Positions 33,553-42,159 of a DNA stretch of 64,000 bases are shown here, one piece after another. Below the pieces are notes generated by a model. The model was given only the letters and a program-made list of their open reading frames with translations. It was not told the origin of the DNA and searched no databases. Location: NCBI RefSeq assembly GCF_028617075.1, contig NZ_JAQKGV010000014.1, positions 35,412-99,411 of the forward strand, in the 5' to 3' direction. The DNA is from Rubrobacter calidifluminis. Its GTDB lineage: Bacteria; Actinomycetota; Rubrobacteria; Rubrobacterales; Rubrobacteraceae. The position numbers and the translations under genes are program-made. The stretch's first letter is position 1. Every line of letters starts with the position of its first letter.

Positions 33553-35202
33553 ATGCGCAGGAAGTTGGATCACAGGCTCTACCGGAGTGCCGCGGCGCTG
33601 TTCGTGGTGGCATTCTCGGTGGCGCTCGCGGCTAAAACTTTCACCGGAAGACCGGGGAATCACGAGGGGCGCTACCCGGAGGTGGCCACCCCGTCGACAG
33701 CACGCGTCGTGCAGGCCGTCTCCCCCGCCTCTTCGGTAACCGGCGCCGCCTACCTGGCGGTCGCCCCCGGTCTTCCGGGGCTGTCCCAGCGCGGGGTCCA
33801 CGGCGTGCGGCAGAGCGTACTCGATCCCCGCTGGGCCTCGGTCCAGGTCTCCTCGGGCGAGCCGGGCGGTTACTATACCGTCTTCCTCCACCATCGGGAC
33901 GGATTCTGGCAGCCTCGCAGGTCGGTGCTCGTGCAGCGAGACCCCGATCCTGAGAAGGGAAACCCGCGCGACATCGAAGCAGTTCTCGGGAACGTGCCGG
34001 ATGACCTCAAGCGTCCCCTGCTGCCCGGCGGGTCACCCGCCACCCCCGCCCGGACCCCTCTCGGAGCGGCCGTCGCTTCCCTGGAACGGGGCGTGCCGGA
34101 CGGCCACTGGAAAGCCATCTCGATTGTCGGGTCGGGCCCCTACCGCGTCGTCGAGCTGAGGGGAGAGAGGAGCCACACGACCCGGGTGTACCTGGAGCGC
34201 TCCGGGAAGACGTGGGAGGTGCGCGGCGTCGGCGAGCACCTGACCCGTGCCGATCTGCCGGACTTCCCGGCTGATCTCGTCGCTCCGGTTCCCTCTCCCT
34301 CCCCCCGACGAGCCGGGGTCGAGCCGGCGCGGGTGATCCTTAAAGACCACCCGGACAGGAAGAGGATCATGCCCGGCCTCGAGCAGGCGCTGGGCTACGT
34401 GAAGCGCTACCCCGGCATAGCCGGGTTCTACGCCATTGACCTCAATAGCGGGGCGGGCTACGGTGTCAGGCCCGACGAACCGTTCTTCAGCGCCTCGGTC
34501 ATCAAGGTCGCGGTGATGGTCGCCGTCTTCCGCAGGATAGACGATGGCCAGCTCTCCTACTCAGAGAAGCTCGCTATCAAACCCGGGGATAAAGCGCCCG
34601 GATCGGGCGAGTTGCGCTGGGCGCCGGCGGGCAGGAGGCTCCCGGTCAGGGATTACCTGTGGCTCATGATCACGCGTTCGGACAACGTCGCAACCAACGT
34701 GCTCACCCGCGCCGTCGGGGGACGCGACTACGTCAACCTGGTGGCCCGCTCTCTGGGTGCCCGCCACACCGTCCTCTACCAGAAACTGAGCGACAACCGC
34801 GCGGCGGTCCCCGCCCTCGACAACCGCACCACCCCGCGCGATATGGCGAGGATTCTGGCCGAGATCTACGAGGGCCGGGCCGCGAGCCGCCGGAGCTGCA
34901 GCAGGATGATCTACCTGCTGCGGCACAACGATATGGAGTGGTGGATGGAGGCAGGCGTACCGCCGAGCGTCAAGGTCGCGAACAAGGGGGGCTGGCTGGA
35001 CAGCACGTTCAACGACGCGGGCATCGTGCTCTACCGCAGAAGGCCCTACGTCCTGGCGATCTTCACCAAGTACGGCACCAACGACCTCCAGCGCGGCGGA
35101 GAGTTCCTCGCAGATGTCTCGAAGGCGATCTGGAGATCCGAGTCAGGCGAGACGCTGGCCGCCTACGAAAGATCCCACCAGCCCGCCATCACACCCCGTT
35201 AA
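33553..35202 (+). CDS. Class A beta-lactamase-fold serine hydrolase, membrane-anchored, with N-terminal extension
   Basis: 549 residues. A hydrophobic segment at ~12-30 acts as signal anchor or signal peptide. A ~230-residue extracytoplasmic region of unknown fold follows (W-A-S-V-Q-V-S-S-G and similar, with internal repeats of a small beta domain). The beta-lactamase-like domain at ~275-545 has S315-V-I-K318 (SxxK), S376-D-N (SDN) and K478-G-G (K[TS]G). These proteins hydrolyse beta-lactams or act on peptidoglycan. ATG 33553 follows GGAGAGGTG. Confidence 0.85.
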   Translation: MRRKLDHRLYRSAAALFVVAFSVALAAKTFTGRPGNHEGRYPEVATPSTARVVQAVSPASSVTGAAYLAVAPGLPGLSQRGVHGVRQSVLDPRWASVQVSSGEPGGYYTVFLHHRDGFWQPRRSVLVQRDPDPEKGNPRDIEAVLGNVPDDLKRPLLPGGSPATPARTPLGAAVASLERGVPDGHWKAISIVGSGPYRVVELRGERSHTTRVYLERSGKTWEVRGVGEHLTRADLPDFPADLVAPVPSPSPRRAGVEPARVILKDHPDRKRIMPGLEQALGYVKRYPGIAGFYAIDLNSGAGYGVRPDEPFFSASVIKVAVMVAVFRRIDDGQLSYSEKLAIKPGDKAPGSGELRWAPAGRRLPVRDYLWLMITRSDNVATNVLTRAVGGRDYVNLVARSLGARHTVLYQKLSDNRAAVPALDNRTTPRDMARILAEIYEGRAASRRSCSRMIYLLRHNDMEWWMEAGVPPSVKVANKGGWLDSTFNDAGIVLYRRRPYVLAIFTKYGTNDLQRGGEFLADVSKAIWRSESGETLAAYERSHQPAITPR

Positions 35203-35215
35203 GCCCCGTCGGCCG

Positions 35216-36001
35216 CTACCGCCGCAGCCAGACCCCCTCCATCCCCTCACGCACGTATTCGAGCGTGGCGCGCATCCGGTAGCGGATCTTCTCCTCCTCG
35301 GGCGCACCGAGGGCCCGGGGCCTGAGCTCCAGGCTTACGGCACCACCGTAGCCGGTGGAGCCGAGCTCGCGGAGAAAGCGCCTCAACGGGAGCTTACCCT
35401 GCCCCGGCAGCCGGTGTTCGTCCCCGCCCTCGAGCCGGGAGTCGGAGAGATGCACGTGCCGCAGCTGCCCGGTGAGCGCCGAGAGGGCCTGCAGGATGTC
35501 CACGCCGCTCGCGGCGCAGTGGCTGGTGTCAAGCGTCACCCCGCCAATATCCCGCAGGTGTTCGGGAAGGTAGCAGCCCACCCTGCGACTCCCGAACGGG
35601 AAACGCCGCTCGATCTGAGGAATCAGGTTCTCGACCGCCACGCAAACCCCCTCGGACCGGGCCCGCTCCAGTACACCATCGCGCCAGCTCTCCAGGTCAC
35701 GACCCGCCGGGGGATGCGCGACGACCACCCGCGCTCCCACCCTGGCGGCGAGCGAGGCAGCACGCACCAGCGTCTCGTCGTCGTCCACCCCCCAGAGCCC
35801 GCGGCCAAGCGGCGGGTGCAGCGCGATCACGGGCAGGCCATGTTCCCGCGAGAGTAGCTCGATGTACTCCGCCTGGTGTGTGTCCCACCTGTCGTCCATC
35901 ATCACCTCGACGCCATCGTAGCCGGCCTCCGCCACCCAGCGGAATATCCGGGCGAGACCGAAGGTGTGGAGCGAGCCGGTGCTGAAGATTACCGGTATCA
36001 T
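35216..36001 (-). CDS. Sugar phosphate isomerase/epimerase-like TIM barrel (AP endonuclease 2 family)
   Basis: 261 residues. TIM-barrel motifs: G-Y-D-G-V-E-V near 28, V-A-V-E-N near 122, D-T-S-H-C near 160, H-V-H-L-S-D-S near 185 and S-L-E-L near 225; the Glu/Asp/His residues bind a divalent metal in xylose-isomerase-like proteins. ATG 36001 overlaps the TGA of the DUF72 gene by one base, so translation is coupled. Substrate unknown. Confidence 0.85.
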   Translation of the reverse strand: MIPVIFSTGSLHTFGLARIFRWVAEAGYDGVEVMMDDRWDTHQAEYIELLSREHGLPVIALHPPLGRGLWGVDDDETLVRAASLAARVGARVVVAHPPAGRDLESWRDGVLERARSEGVCVAVENLIPQIERRFPFGSRRVGCYLPEHLRDIGGVTLDTSHCAASGVDILQALSALTGQLRHVHLSDSRLEGGDEHRLPGQGKLPLRRFLRELGSTGYGGAVSLELRPRALGAPEEEKIRYRMRATLEYVREGMEGVWLRR

Positions 36002-36819
36002 CAATCCCTCCCGCGCAACGTGAATAGCTGGTCGACCGTGGTGGGAGAATGATTCTGGTAGTGGTTGTTGGCGTACAGGAACACTTCACGACCCTCCGCG
36101 AGAAAACGGTCTATCCGACGGGACCACCACACAAGATCCTCCGTCCGGTCGCAGCGCGGGTGGGTGTGTCTCGAGGGGAACCTCCGCCGGTCCCCCAGAA
36201 GCCTGATGTAGACGAAGCCGGCGGTCGCCACCTCCATCCGGGGCATCCCGGGAGAGTCCACGAGCACGAGCGCCACCCCGCGCCCGCGCAGCATCTCCTC
36301 AAGATCCAGATCCAGCCAGCTCCGGTGGCGCACCTCTACGGCGTAGCGCGGGCCGGCCGGCAACCCGTCGAGGAAGTCCTCCAGGCGGGAGGATGCCTTG
36401 GATTCCAGATAAGGCGGCAGCTGCAGGAGAAGCGGGCCGAGCCTGTCTCCGAGCCCGCGCATCACGTCTACGAAACGTCGTGCCAGCTCCCCGCACCCCT
36501 CGAGGAGCCGCTCGTGGGTGATCTCCCGCGGAAACTTCGCCGCGAACAGGAAACCCCGCGGCACCGCATGCCTCCAGCGGCGCACGGTAGATCCCCGCGG
36601 GATGCCGTAGAAGGTCGAGTCCACCTCCACCGTGGTGTACCTCCCGGCGTACCGCGCGAGCCTCCCGGCCGGCGCGAGTCCCGGTGGATAGAGGGTCCCC
36701 TCCCAGTCGGCGTACGACCAGCCGGAGGTACCGGCGTAGAGACCCGGCTCGGGGGGAGAGACCTCGGCATCCTCCCCCTCGAACAGGCTCTGCTGCACAG
36801 GGTAATCCAAAGGCTCCAC
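36001..36819 (-). CDS. DUF72 domain protein
   Basis: 272 residues. DUF72 hallmark G-T-S-G-W-S-Y near 30, V-E-V-D-S-T-F-Y-G near 64, F-A-A-K-F-P-R-E near 93 and N-N-H-Y near 251. TIM-barrel-like fold of unknown enzymatic activity. The start is taken at GTG 36819; an internal GTG near residue 8 is possible and neither has a clear SD. Coupled to the epimerase-like gene. Confidence 0.88.
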   Translation of the reverse strand: MEPLDYPVQQSLFEGEDAEVSPPEPGLYAGTSGWSYADWEGTLYPPGLAPAGRLARYAGRYTTVEVDSTFYGIPRGSTVRRWRHAVPRGFLFAAKFPREITHERLLEGCGELARRFVDVMRGLGDRLGPLLLQLPPYLESKASSRLEDFLDGLPAGPRYAVEVRHRSWLDLDLEEMLRGRGVALVLVDSPGMPRMEVATAGFVYIRLLGDRRRFPSRHTHPRCDRTEDLVWWSRRIDRFLAEGREVFLYANNHYQNHSPTTVDQLFTLRGRD

Positions 36820-36910
36820 CAGGTAGGGGATGCTACCACAGCCAGCCGGTCCCGGCGGCTATATCATCATCCCGGGGGGAACTCCTGCAAAAGCCTTCGA
36901 AGGAGGGGTC

Positions 36911-37825
36911 TTGAAGATATTCTACAGCGACAGCTTCGTTCTCCCCCTGCCGGAGGGCCACCGCTTCCCGATGCAGAAATACGCGATGCTGCGCAAGAGG
37001 GTTGAGGAGGCGGGCGTCTGCGCCCCCGGCGAGCTGCGCGTGCCGCGCGCGGCCACCGACGGGGAGCTAGCGCTCGTCCACACCCGCGGGTACCTGGAGA
37101 AGGTGAAGACCGGAACGCTCTCCCGCAGGGAGATCCGCCGGATAGGCTTCCCCTGGTCGGAGCAGATGGTCGAGCGCTCCCGCCGCTCCTGTGGCGCGAC
37201 CCTTGAGGCAGCTGAGACGGCCCTCCTTGAGGGTTTCGCCGCCAACCTGGCGGGGGGAACCCACCATGCCTTCGCCGACCGGGGTGAGGGATACTGCGTC
37301 TTCAACGACGTCGCCGTCGCCATCAGGACGCTGCAGCGGGAAGGGGCCGTAGAGCGCGCCGTCGTCATAGACACCGACGTCCATCAGGGTAACGGAACGG
37401 CGAGGATCTTCGAGGGAGACCCCTCGGTGTTCACCTTCTCGATCCACGGGGCCAAGAACTTCCCCTTCCACAAGGAGAGGAGCGATCTCGACGCAGAACT
37501 GATGGACGGAGCGCGGGACGACATGTACCTGGAGGCTCTCGCGGAGGGCCTCAAGAGATCGCTCGAAGAATCCGAGGCGGAGATAGCCTTCTACCTGGCC
37601 GGGGCCGACGCGTTCGAGGAAGACCGCCTCGGCCGGCTCTCGGTGAGCAAGGAAGCCCTCGCCTGGCGGGACCGGATGGTGCTCGAGGCCTGCCGGAGGT
37701 GCAGCCTCCCGGTCGTCGTGACGATGGCCGGTGGATACGCACGTGAGATAGAGAACACAGTCGAGATACAGCTCGCCTCGATAATGGAAGCGCAGAGAAT
37801 GTGGCGTCTCGAGAGGAGCACCTGA
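36911..37825 (+). CDS. Histone deacetylase-like (AcuC/acetylpolyamine amidohydrolase) family hydrolase
   Basis: 304 residues. Zinc-dependent amidohydrolase. Motifs G-G-T-H-H-A-F near 115, V-I-D-T-D-V-H-Q-G-N-G-T near 156 (metal D and H), A-G-A-D-A-F near 233 and G-G-Y-A-R-E near 275. TTG 36911 with AGGAGG upstream starts the usual M-K-I-F-Y-S-D; the longer frame from 36830 is unsupported. One base separates its TGA from the SDR gene's ATG. Confidence 0.9.
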   Translation: MKIFYSDSFVLPLPEGHRFPMQKYAMLRKRVEEAGVCAPGELRVPRAATDGELALVHTRGYLEKVKTGTLSRREIRRIGFPWSEQMVERSRRSCGATLEAAETALLEGFAANLAGGTHHAFADRGEGYCVFNDVAVAIRTLQREGAVERAVVIDTDVHQGNGTARIFEGDPSVFTFSIHGAKNFPFHKERSDLDAELMDGARDDMYLEALAEGLKRSLEESEAEIAFYLAGADAFEEDRLGRLSVSKEALAWRDRMVLEACRRCSLPVVVTMAGGYAREIENTVEIQLASIMEAQRMWRLERST

Positions 37826-37826
37826 C

Positions 37827-38582
37827 ATGGATAAGAGCTCTCCGATCTACGTGATCACCGGAGCCACCGGTGGCATCGGAGGGGCCCTCTGCCGGCGGCT
37901 AGCGCGACGGGGGGCACGCCTGGCCCTGGCGGCGAGGGGAGAAGAGCGGCTGCAAAGGCTGGCCGGAGAGCTGGACGCCTTCTCCATCCCCCTCGACGTC
38001 TCCGCCCCCGGTGAAATGGAGCGTCTGTTCCAGGCCACAGCCGATGAGTTCGGCCGGATAGACGGGGCGGTCAACTGCGTGGGATCCTTCTTGATAAAAC
38101 CGGCCCACCTCACCAGCCACGAGGAGTTCGAACAGACCTTCGCTCTCAACGCAGCCACCGCGTTCGCGATGGTCCGGGCGGCGGCAAACCACATGCAGGA
38201 CGGCTCGGTGGTGCTCCTCTCCTCGGTGGCCGCCACCACGGGCCTGGCCAATCACGAGGCGATCTCAGCCGCAAAAGGTGCCGTCGCGGCGCTGACGCGC
38301 TCGGCCGCAACCTCCTACGCCCCTCGCGGCCTGAGGTTCAACGCGGTGGCCCCCGGGCTGGTCGAGACCCGGATGACCGAGAGGGTCACCCGCAGCGAGG
38401 CCTCACGAAGGGCCTCGACCGAGCTGCACCCGCTCGGTCGCCTCGGGAAGCCGGAGGACATAGCCTCCGTGATCGAGTGGCTGCTCTCGCCGGAGCAGAG
38501 CTGGATCACGGGACAGGTCATCGGGGTGGACGGCGGACTCTCCTCGCTCCACCCCATGCCACGCAGATCACCCCGCAGCTGA
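37827..38582 (+). CDS. Short-chain dehydrogenase/reductase family protein lacking the catalytic tyrosine
   Basis: 251 residues. NAD(P) motif T-G-A-T-G-G-I-G near 11-18, N-C-V-G near 86, S-S-V-A-A near 129 and C-terminal G-V-D-G-G-L-S. The catalytic Y-x3-K is changed: the position of Tyr is I146, followed by S-A-A-K150. The lysine stays. Either another residue serves or the protein is not a classical reductase. It follows the deacetylase-like gene in one operon. Confidence 0.88.
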   Translation: MDKSSPIYVITGATGGIGGALCRRLARRGARLALAARGEERLQRLAGELDAFSIPLDVSAPGEMERLFQATADEFGRIDGAVNCVGSFLIKPAHLTSHEEFEQTFALNAATAFAMVRAAANHMQDGSVVLLSSVAATTGLANHEAISAAKGAVAALTRSAATSYAPRGLRFNAVAPGLVETRMTERVTRSEASRRASTELHPLGRLGKPEDIASVIEWLLSPEQSWITGQVIGVDGGLSSLHPMPRRSPRS

Positions 38583-38717
38583 GGTATGAGCCAGGGTCCG
38601 TCCCCGCAGCACACCAGAAGATTTACAAGAATAAGCCTGCCTCCCATATCTGGCATCTGATAACTAAAAGTGGTACATATAGATTAGAATTTAGCCGCTA
38701 CGGGAGAAGAAGGGGCC

Positions 38718-39065
38718 ATGGGAAGCAGACGGGTAGCGCTGAAACCGCACGCGGACAAGATCCGCCGCTGGGTGGAGGAGGGGCGGGGGGACGAGTGGAT
38801 CGCGCAGGAGCTGAACACGACGCCCTCGAGCGTGCAGAGTTTCCGGTCGCGCAACTCGATCTACCGACGGGACCCCGTCCGCCGGGGGGAACTCTCTGAG
38901 CACCGGGCCGTGCTGAGAGAGATCGAGGGGGGCATCCTCATAGAGACCGATGCGGCTGGTTCGGAGGTCTTCGAACAGCGGTGGAGGGAGTATCTCAAAC
39001 GCAGCCCAGCAGAGGTACACCTGGTAATCACGCGGGACAGGATCTACGTGGAGAAGGCACACTAG
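38718..39065 (+). CDS. HTH-containing small protein, unknown
   Basis: 115 residues. Residues ~8-50 (H-A-D-K-I-R-R-W-V-E-E-G-R-G-D-E-W-I-A-Q-E-L) look like a helix-turn-helix (S-S-V-Q-S-F-R-S-R). The C-terminal half is a small alpha/beta domain ending V-H-L-V-I-T-R-D-R-I-Y-V. SD AAGGGG before ATG 38718; a TAGAAT -10 candidate at 38685..38690. Followed closely by another small gene. Probably a DNA-binding protein specific to this lineage. Confidence 0.7.
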   Translation: MGSRRVALKPHADKIRRWVEEGRGDEWIAQELNTTPSSVQSFRSRNSIYRRDPVRRGELSEHRAVLREIEGGILIETDAAGSEVFEQRWREYLKRSPAEVHLVITRDRIYVEKAH

Positions 39066-39067
39066 GA

Positions 39068-39358
39068 GTGGGCGGGAGCAGGGTGGTCTTAGAGCTGTCG
39101 GTCGGGGACGCCAGGGAGCTGCACGCCGCGCTCGAAGAGCTGATCGAAAGTGGTCTCTCCGACGTTCGCCTGCTGCGGTTCTACCGTCTGCTCGGCTGGC
39201 GCATCCTGGCCTCCTGCGAGGGTGGCGGCGGCCTCACCGGCCGGCTCGCAGAGCTGGCGCGCCGGGCAGAGACGCTAGAGGAGTACGAGGCCACACGCGA
39301 GAGGGAACTCGGCCCGATACTCCGGGCGCTCGAAGACGCCGAGCAGCGGGACGCCTGA
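39068..39358 (+). CDS. Small helical protein, unknown
   Basis: 96 residues, start GTG 39068, three bases after the previous stop. Alpha-helical, charged (A-R-E-L-H-A-A-L-E-E-L, L-A-E-L-A-R-R-A-E-T-L-E-E-Y). An alternative GTG at 39083 has GGGAG before it. Same operon as the HTH gene. No family recognised. Confidence 0.6.
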   Translation: MGGSRVVLELSVGDARELHAALEELIESGLSDVRLLRFYRLLGWRILASCEGGGGLTGRLAELARRAETLEEYEATRERELGPILRALEDAEQRDA

Positions 39359-39464
39359 GCGGCGGGCAAGTTATTCAAACGTTACCGGAGGGTAATCGGC
39401 ATGTAACTTACACCTGAGAGAATGCCGGCATTGGGCCAGCGATCCCCCTCCGGCCCGGAGAAAT

Positions 39465-39494
39465 CGGCCGGTCCGCACTCACGCGGGCCGGCCG
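39465..39494. terminator. GC-rich stem-loop after small-gene operon
   Basis: CGGCCGGTCCGC pairs with GCGGGCCGGCCG (one G-T wobble) around ACTCAC: 12 bp stem, 6-nt loop. Followed by TCTCCGTG, not a T-run. Located between the small-gene operon and the CPBP gene. Confidence 0.55.
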
Positions 39495-39552
39495 TCTCCG
39501 TGTGCTAACCTTTTCCCGGTGCGCCGAATGCCACCCGGAAGAGAGGTTGTCG

Positions 39553-40557
39553 GTGACAGCTGTATCCAACCTGGTCGCAGCTCTCATGGTCGGTGGGCTC
39601 GCCCTGTGGGCTCAGTGGGCCCGCAAGAGCCGGGCCGCCGAGATCTCGCTCTGGATACTCATCCTGGCCCTCTCCTTCCTCACCCTCCTGGTCGGCATCC
39701 TGCTCGTGGCGATGAGCATCTCGGGCACAGCGCCGGAGATCGTCCCGGGGCGTCTGATCCACATAGAGACGGCCGGGCTGCTGGTGGCAGGCGTGGCAGG
39801 ACTCTGCCTGTGCGTACCCCCGCTGCTGAAGATACTCGGCACGAGCCGCGGGGGCAGGCTCTCCGAGCCGCCGGTCTTCTTCGCGCTGTGGCTCTTCGTC
39901 ATGGTGCTGTTCACCAACAACCTGGTGGGCATCCTGGGCTTCGAGCAGGTCACGCGCCTCGGGACACATTCTCTGGGTGAGGAGGGGCGGCTCTCTCCCG
40001 CCGCCGTTCTGGGCACCGAGCTCCCGTTCGTGGTCGTCGCCGTATGCGGTGTCGGGCTGGGGGTCCGGCGCGACGTGCGCCAGACGCTCGCGCGTTTGGG
40101 GTACGGCAGGCCGACCCTCAGGGGGCTGGCTGCGGCCGCCCTGTTCGTGGTCTTGGCCCTCCTGCTGGCGCCCGTTGCCGACCACCTCTTCACCGCGCTC
40201 CAGCCCGGGCTCAGCCGCAGGGTCGGGCACCTCTCGACCAACCTGTTCGGGGCAGGTGGGCTAGGGCCTCTGCACGCCGTCCTCTTCGCCCTGCTGCTCG
40301 GGATAGGTGCCGCGCTGGGTGAGGAAACGCTCTTCCGCGGCGCGGTGCAGCCCGTTTTGGGGATCCCGCTCACCTCAGTACTCTTCGCCTCGATGCACCT
40401 GGAGTACGGCCCCTCCATAATCCTCGTCTATCTGTTCCTGATCTCGGCGGGGCTCGGGCTGCTGCGGCGCCAGGCGAACACCACGGTGAGCTTCACCGCC
40501 CACGCCGCCTACAACGTGCTGAGCGTGCTCATACCCTATTTCCTCGCCGGCTCGTAG
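39553..40557 (+). CDS. CPBP-family intramembrane metalloprotease
   Basis: 334 residues, about eight hydrophobic helices. CPBP/Abi motif E-E-T-L-F-R-G near 255 and the later H of A-S-M-H near 280 plus H of T-A-H-A-A-Y-N near 320 form the Rce1-like active site. GTG 39553 with GAGAGG six bases upstream; the frame opens at 39502 without SD. Family members process prenylated or other membrane proteins or act in bacteriocin immunity; target unknown. Confidence 0.85.
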   Translation: MTAVSNLVAALMVGGLALWAQWARKSRAAEISLWILILALSFLTLLVGILLVAMSISGTAPEIVPGRLIHIETAGLLVAGVAGLCLCVPPLLKILGTSRGGRLSEPPVFFALWLFVMVLFTNNLVGILGFEQVTRLGTHSLGEEGRLSPAAVLGTELPFVVVAVCGVGLGVRRDVRQTLARLGYGRPTLRGLAAAALFVVLALLLAPVADHLFTALQPGLSRRVGHLSTNLFGAGGLGPLHAVLFALLLGIGAALGEETLFRGAVQPVLGIPLTSVLFASMHLEYGPSIILVYLFLISAGLGLLRRQANTTVSFTAHAAYNVLSVLIPYFLAGS

Positions 40558-40559
40558 AC

Positions 40560-40850
40560 GTGGCATGCCTCAGGTTCGAGACCCCGGAGACCCAGGCCGA
40601 GATCGAACGTTTCATCGCGAATGAGCCGGGCTGGCGACTCGAGATCGTCCGCCGCTGGCGATGGTTCGGGGAGAGCGCGCTCCGTGGGAACCTGGACGAG
40701 ATAGAACGCCTGCTGCGGGCCAGGAGGCATTACCTTGAGCCGCACCGGGGAAGGCTGGCGATACTGCCCCAGTCGGAGGGGGAGAGGAGACGCCTCGAAG
40801 AGCAGGACATCCTGGGAGATCTCTGGGAGATGGAGGACCAGCGACGCACG
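40560..40850 (+). CDS. Hypothetical protein, C-terminus unresolved (frame open to 41774)
   Basis: GTG 40560, two bases after the CPBP stop. The first ~95 residues look coding: helical, charged, W-R-L-E-I-V-R-R-W-R-W-F-G-E-S, then R-R-H-Y-L-E-P-H-R-G-R-L-A-I-L. The frame shows no stop until 41774, but past ~40860 it is antisense to the XRE and endonuclease IV genes and amino-acid use changes. The end given is where coding character fades. Either the stop was lost or the sequence has a frameshift. No family recognised. Confidence 0.4.
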
Positions 40851-40883
40851 GCGACATGCAGCCCCCAGGCGGAAACCGCAGGC

Positions 40884-41183
40884 TCAGGCGGCCGCGAGGG
40901 ACTCCGTAACGGGCAGCAGCGGGGCAGGCTCCAGGGCGACCGCTATGCGGACGAGCAGCTCGCTAACCTCGATTCCGAGGCCGTGGGCCACGCTCTCGAG
41001 CACGCGCGAGGAGGGGTCCTTCTCCCCGCGCTCTATCTCCGCCAGGTACGAGACGGAGATGTGGGAGCGCTCGGCGACCTGGCGCAGGGTGAGACCGCGG
41101 GCGTTGCGCTCGGCCCTCAGGGTCTCGCCTATGGCCGCGAGGAGGTCGGTTCTCTCCCGCCGGGGTTGCATCTCCACCTTCAT
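40884..41183 (-). CDS. XRE-family HTH regulator
   Basis: 99 residues. Cro/CI HTH at ~15-75 (L-R-A-E-R-N-A-R-G-L-T-L-R-Q-V-A-E-R, then S-V-S-Y-L-A-E-I-E-R-G-E-K-D-P-S). It resembles the ClgR-type actinobacterial regulators of Clp genes in this core. ATG 41183 lies 6 bases after a TAGAAT -10, so the transcript is probably leaderless. Downstream of and co-directional with the endonuclease IV gene but with its own promoter. Confidence 0.85.
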   Translation of the reverse strand: MKVEMQPRRERTDLLAAIGETLRAERNARGLTLRQVAERSHISVSYLAEIERGEKDPSSRVLESVAHGLGIEVSELLVRIAVALEPAPLLPVTESLAAA

Positions 41184-41189
41184 GGGCCA

Positions 41190-41219
41190 ATTCTAACTTT
41201 AGCCGGGCTCCTTTGGCAA
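41190..41219 (-). promoter_or_regulatory. Leaderless promoter of the XRE gene
   Basis: On the complement: -35 TTGCCA (41219..41214), 18-bp spacer, -10 TAGAAT (41195..41190), then only 6 bases before the ATG at 41183. Overlaps the 3' end of the endonuclease IV gene by a few codons. Confidence 0.6.
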
Positions 41220-42041
41220 CTCCCCGGCGAGCCGCTTCACGAGCCGGACCTGCCCGGCATCGACCTCGGGCGTCGCATATGGCGTCTCCATCACGACCGG
41301 GACGCCGGGCAGGCCCGCGAGCAGGCCGCGCCACGCCTCCAGCGGCACCCGCCCCTCCCCTATGCGCCGGTGCCCGTCCCTATGGCTGCCGCGCTCGTTG
41401 GCCGCATCGTTGAGATGCAGGAGCGCGAGCGAATCATCGAACAACCCGCGAACCTCGCCAGCCAGGCGATCAGCCGCCGCGGCATTCGAGAGGTCGTATC
41501 CGGCGGCGAAGGCGTGCGCGGTGTCAAGGCACACCCCGACGTGTGCTCTCCGCGCGGCGAGCGCAAGCTCGGGCAGAGACGAGCAGATCTGGGTGCCCGC
41601 TCCGACAGAGTTCTCTATCGCGATGCCGGCCGGAGAGGGCGTGAGCCGCAGGGACTCCTCCCGCGCCCTCTCGAGGCCCTCCACGAGCCGCTCCAGAGCC
41701 CGTTCATTCCCCTCCCCACCATGGCTCCCGCAGTGGACCACCACCAGATCGAGCCCCAGCCCGCCGGCGGCTGACATCTCGAACGCGAGCGCCCGTATGC
41801 TGCGCTCCCGCAACGCCTCGTCACGGGAGGACAGGTTGATCAGGTACTTCGCGTGCGCCACCGCCGGACTGATCCCGAGTCGCCGCAGACCACGCACGAA
41901 ATCGTCCGCCTCGGACCTCTCCACGGGTGCCGCCCAGGACTGGGGATTGGAGACGAAGATCTGCAACGCCTCGAGCTCCATCTTTTTCGCCCGCTCGAGT
42001 GTCCTCATCAGACCGCCCGACGTCGGAAGGTGACGGCCCAC
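41199..42041 (-). CDS. nfo: Endonuclease IV (deoxyribonuclease IV)
   Basis: 280 residues. Cleaves 5' of abasic sites. TIM barrel with zinc ligands in V-V-H-C-G-S near 114, A-I-E-N near 154, C-L-D-T-A-H-A-F near 188, H-L-N-D near 226 and M-E-T-P near 258. GTG 42041 gives M-G-R-H-L-P-T-S-G-G; the frame continues upstream to 42554 but that part is antisense to the next gene. Forms a base-excision repair complement to the AlkA-type glycosylase at 22924. Confidence 0.92.
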   Translation of the reverse strand: MGRHLPTSGGLMRTLERAKKMELEALQIFVSNPQSWAAPVERSEADDFVRGLRRLGISPAVAHAKYLINLSSRDEALRERSIRALAFEMSAAGGLGLDLVVVHCGSHGGEGNERALERLVEGLERAREESLRLTPSPAGIAIENSVGAGTQICSSLPELALAARRAHVGVCLDTAHAFAAGYDLSNAAAADRLAGEVRGLFDDSLALLHLNDAANERGSHRDGHRRIGEGRVPLEAWRGLLAGLPGVPVVMETPYATPEVDAGQVRLVKRLAGELPKEPG

Positions 42042-42159
42042 CCTGTTCTTCCTTCTCTCTGCAGAGTCCACGAACGAGATTGTACCGGCCTGAACATCAC
42101 GCTCCGGCAGATATAATCCCATCAGGGAACTGCTGGATACCCCAAGGAGCAATCCTGAG

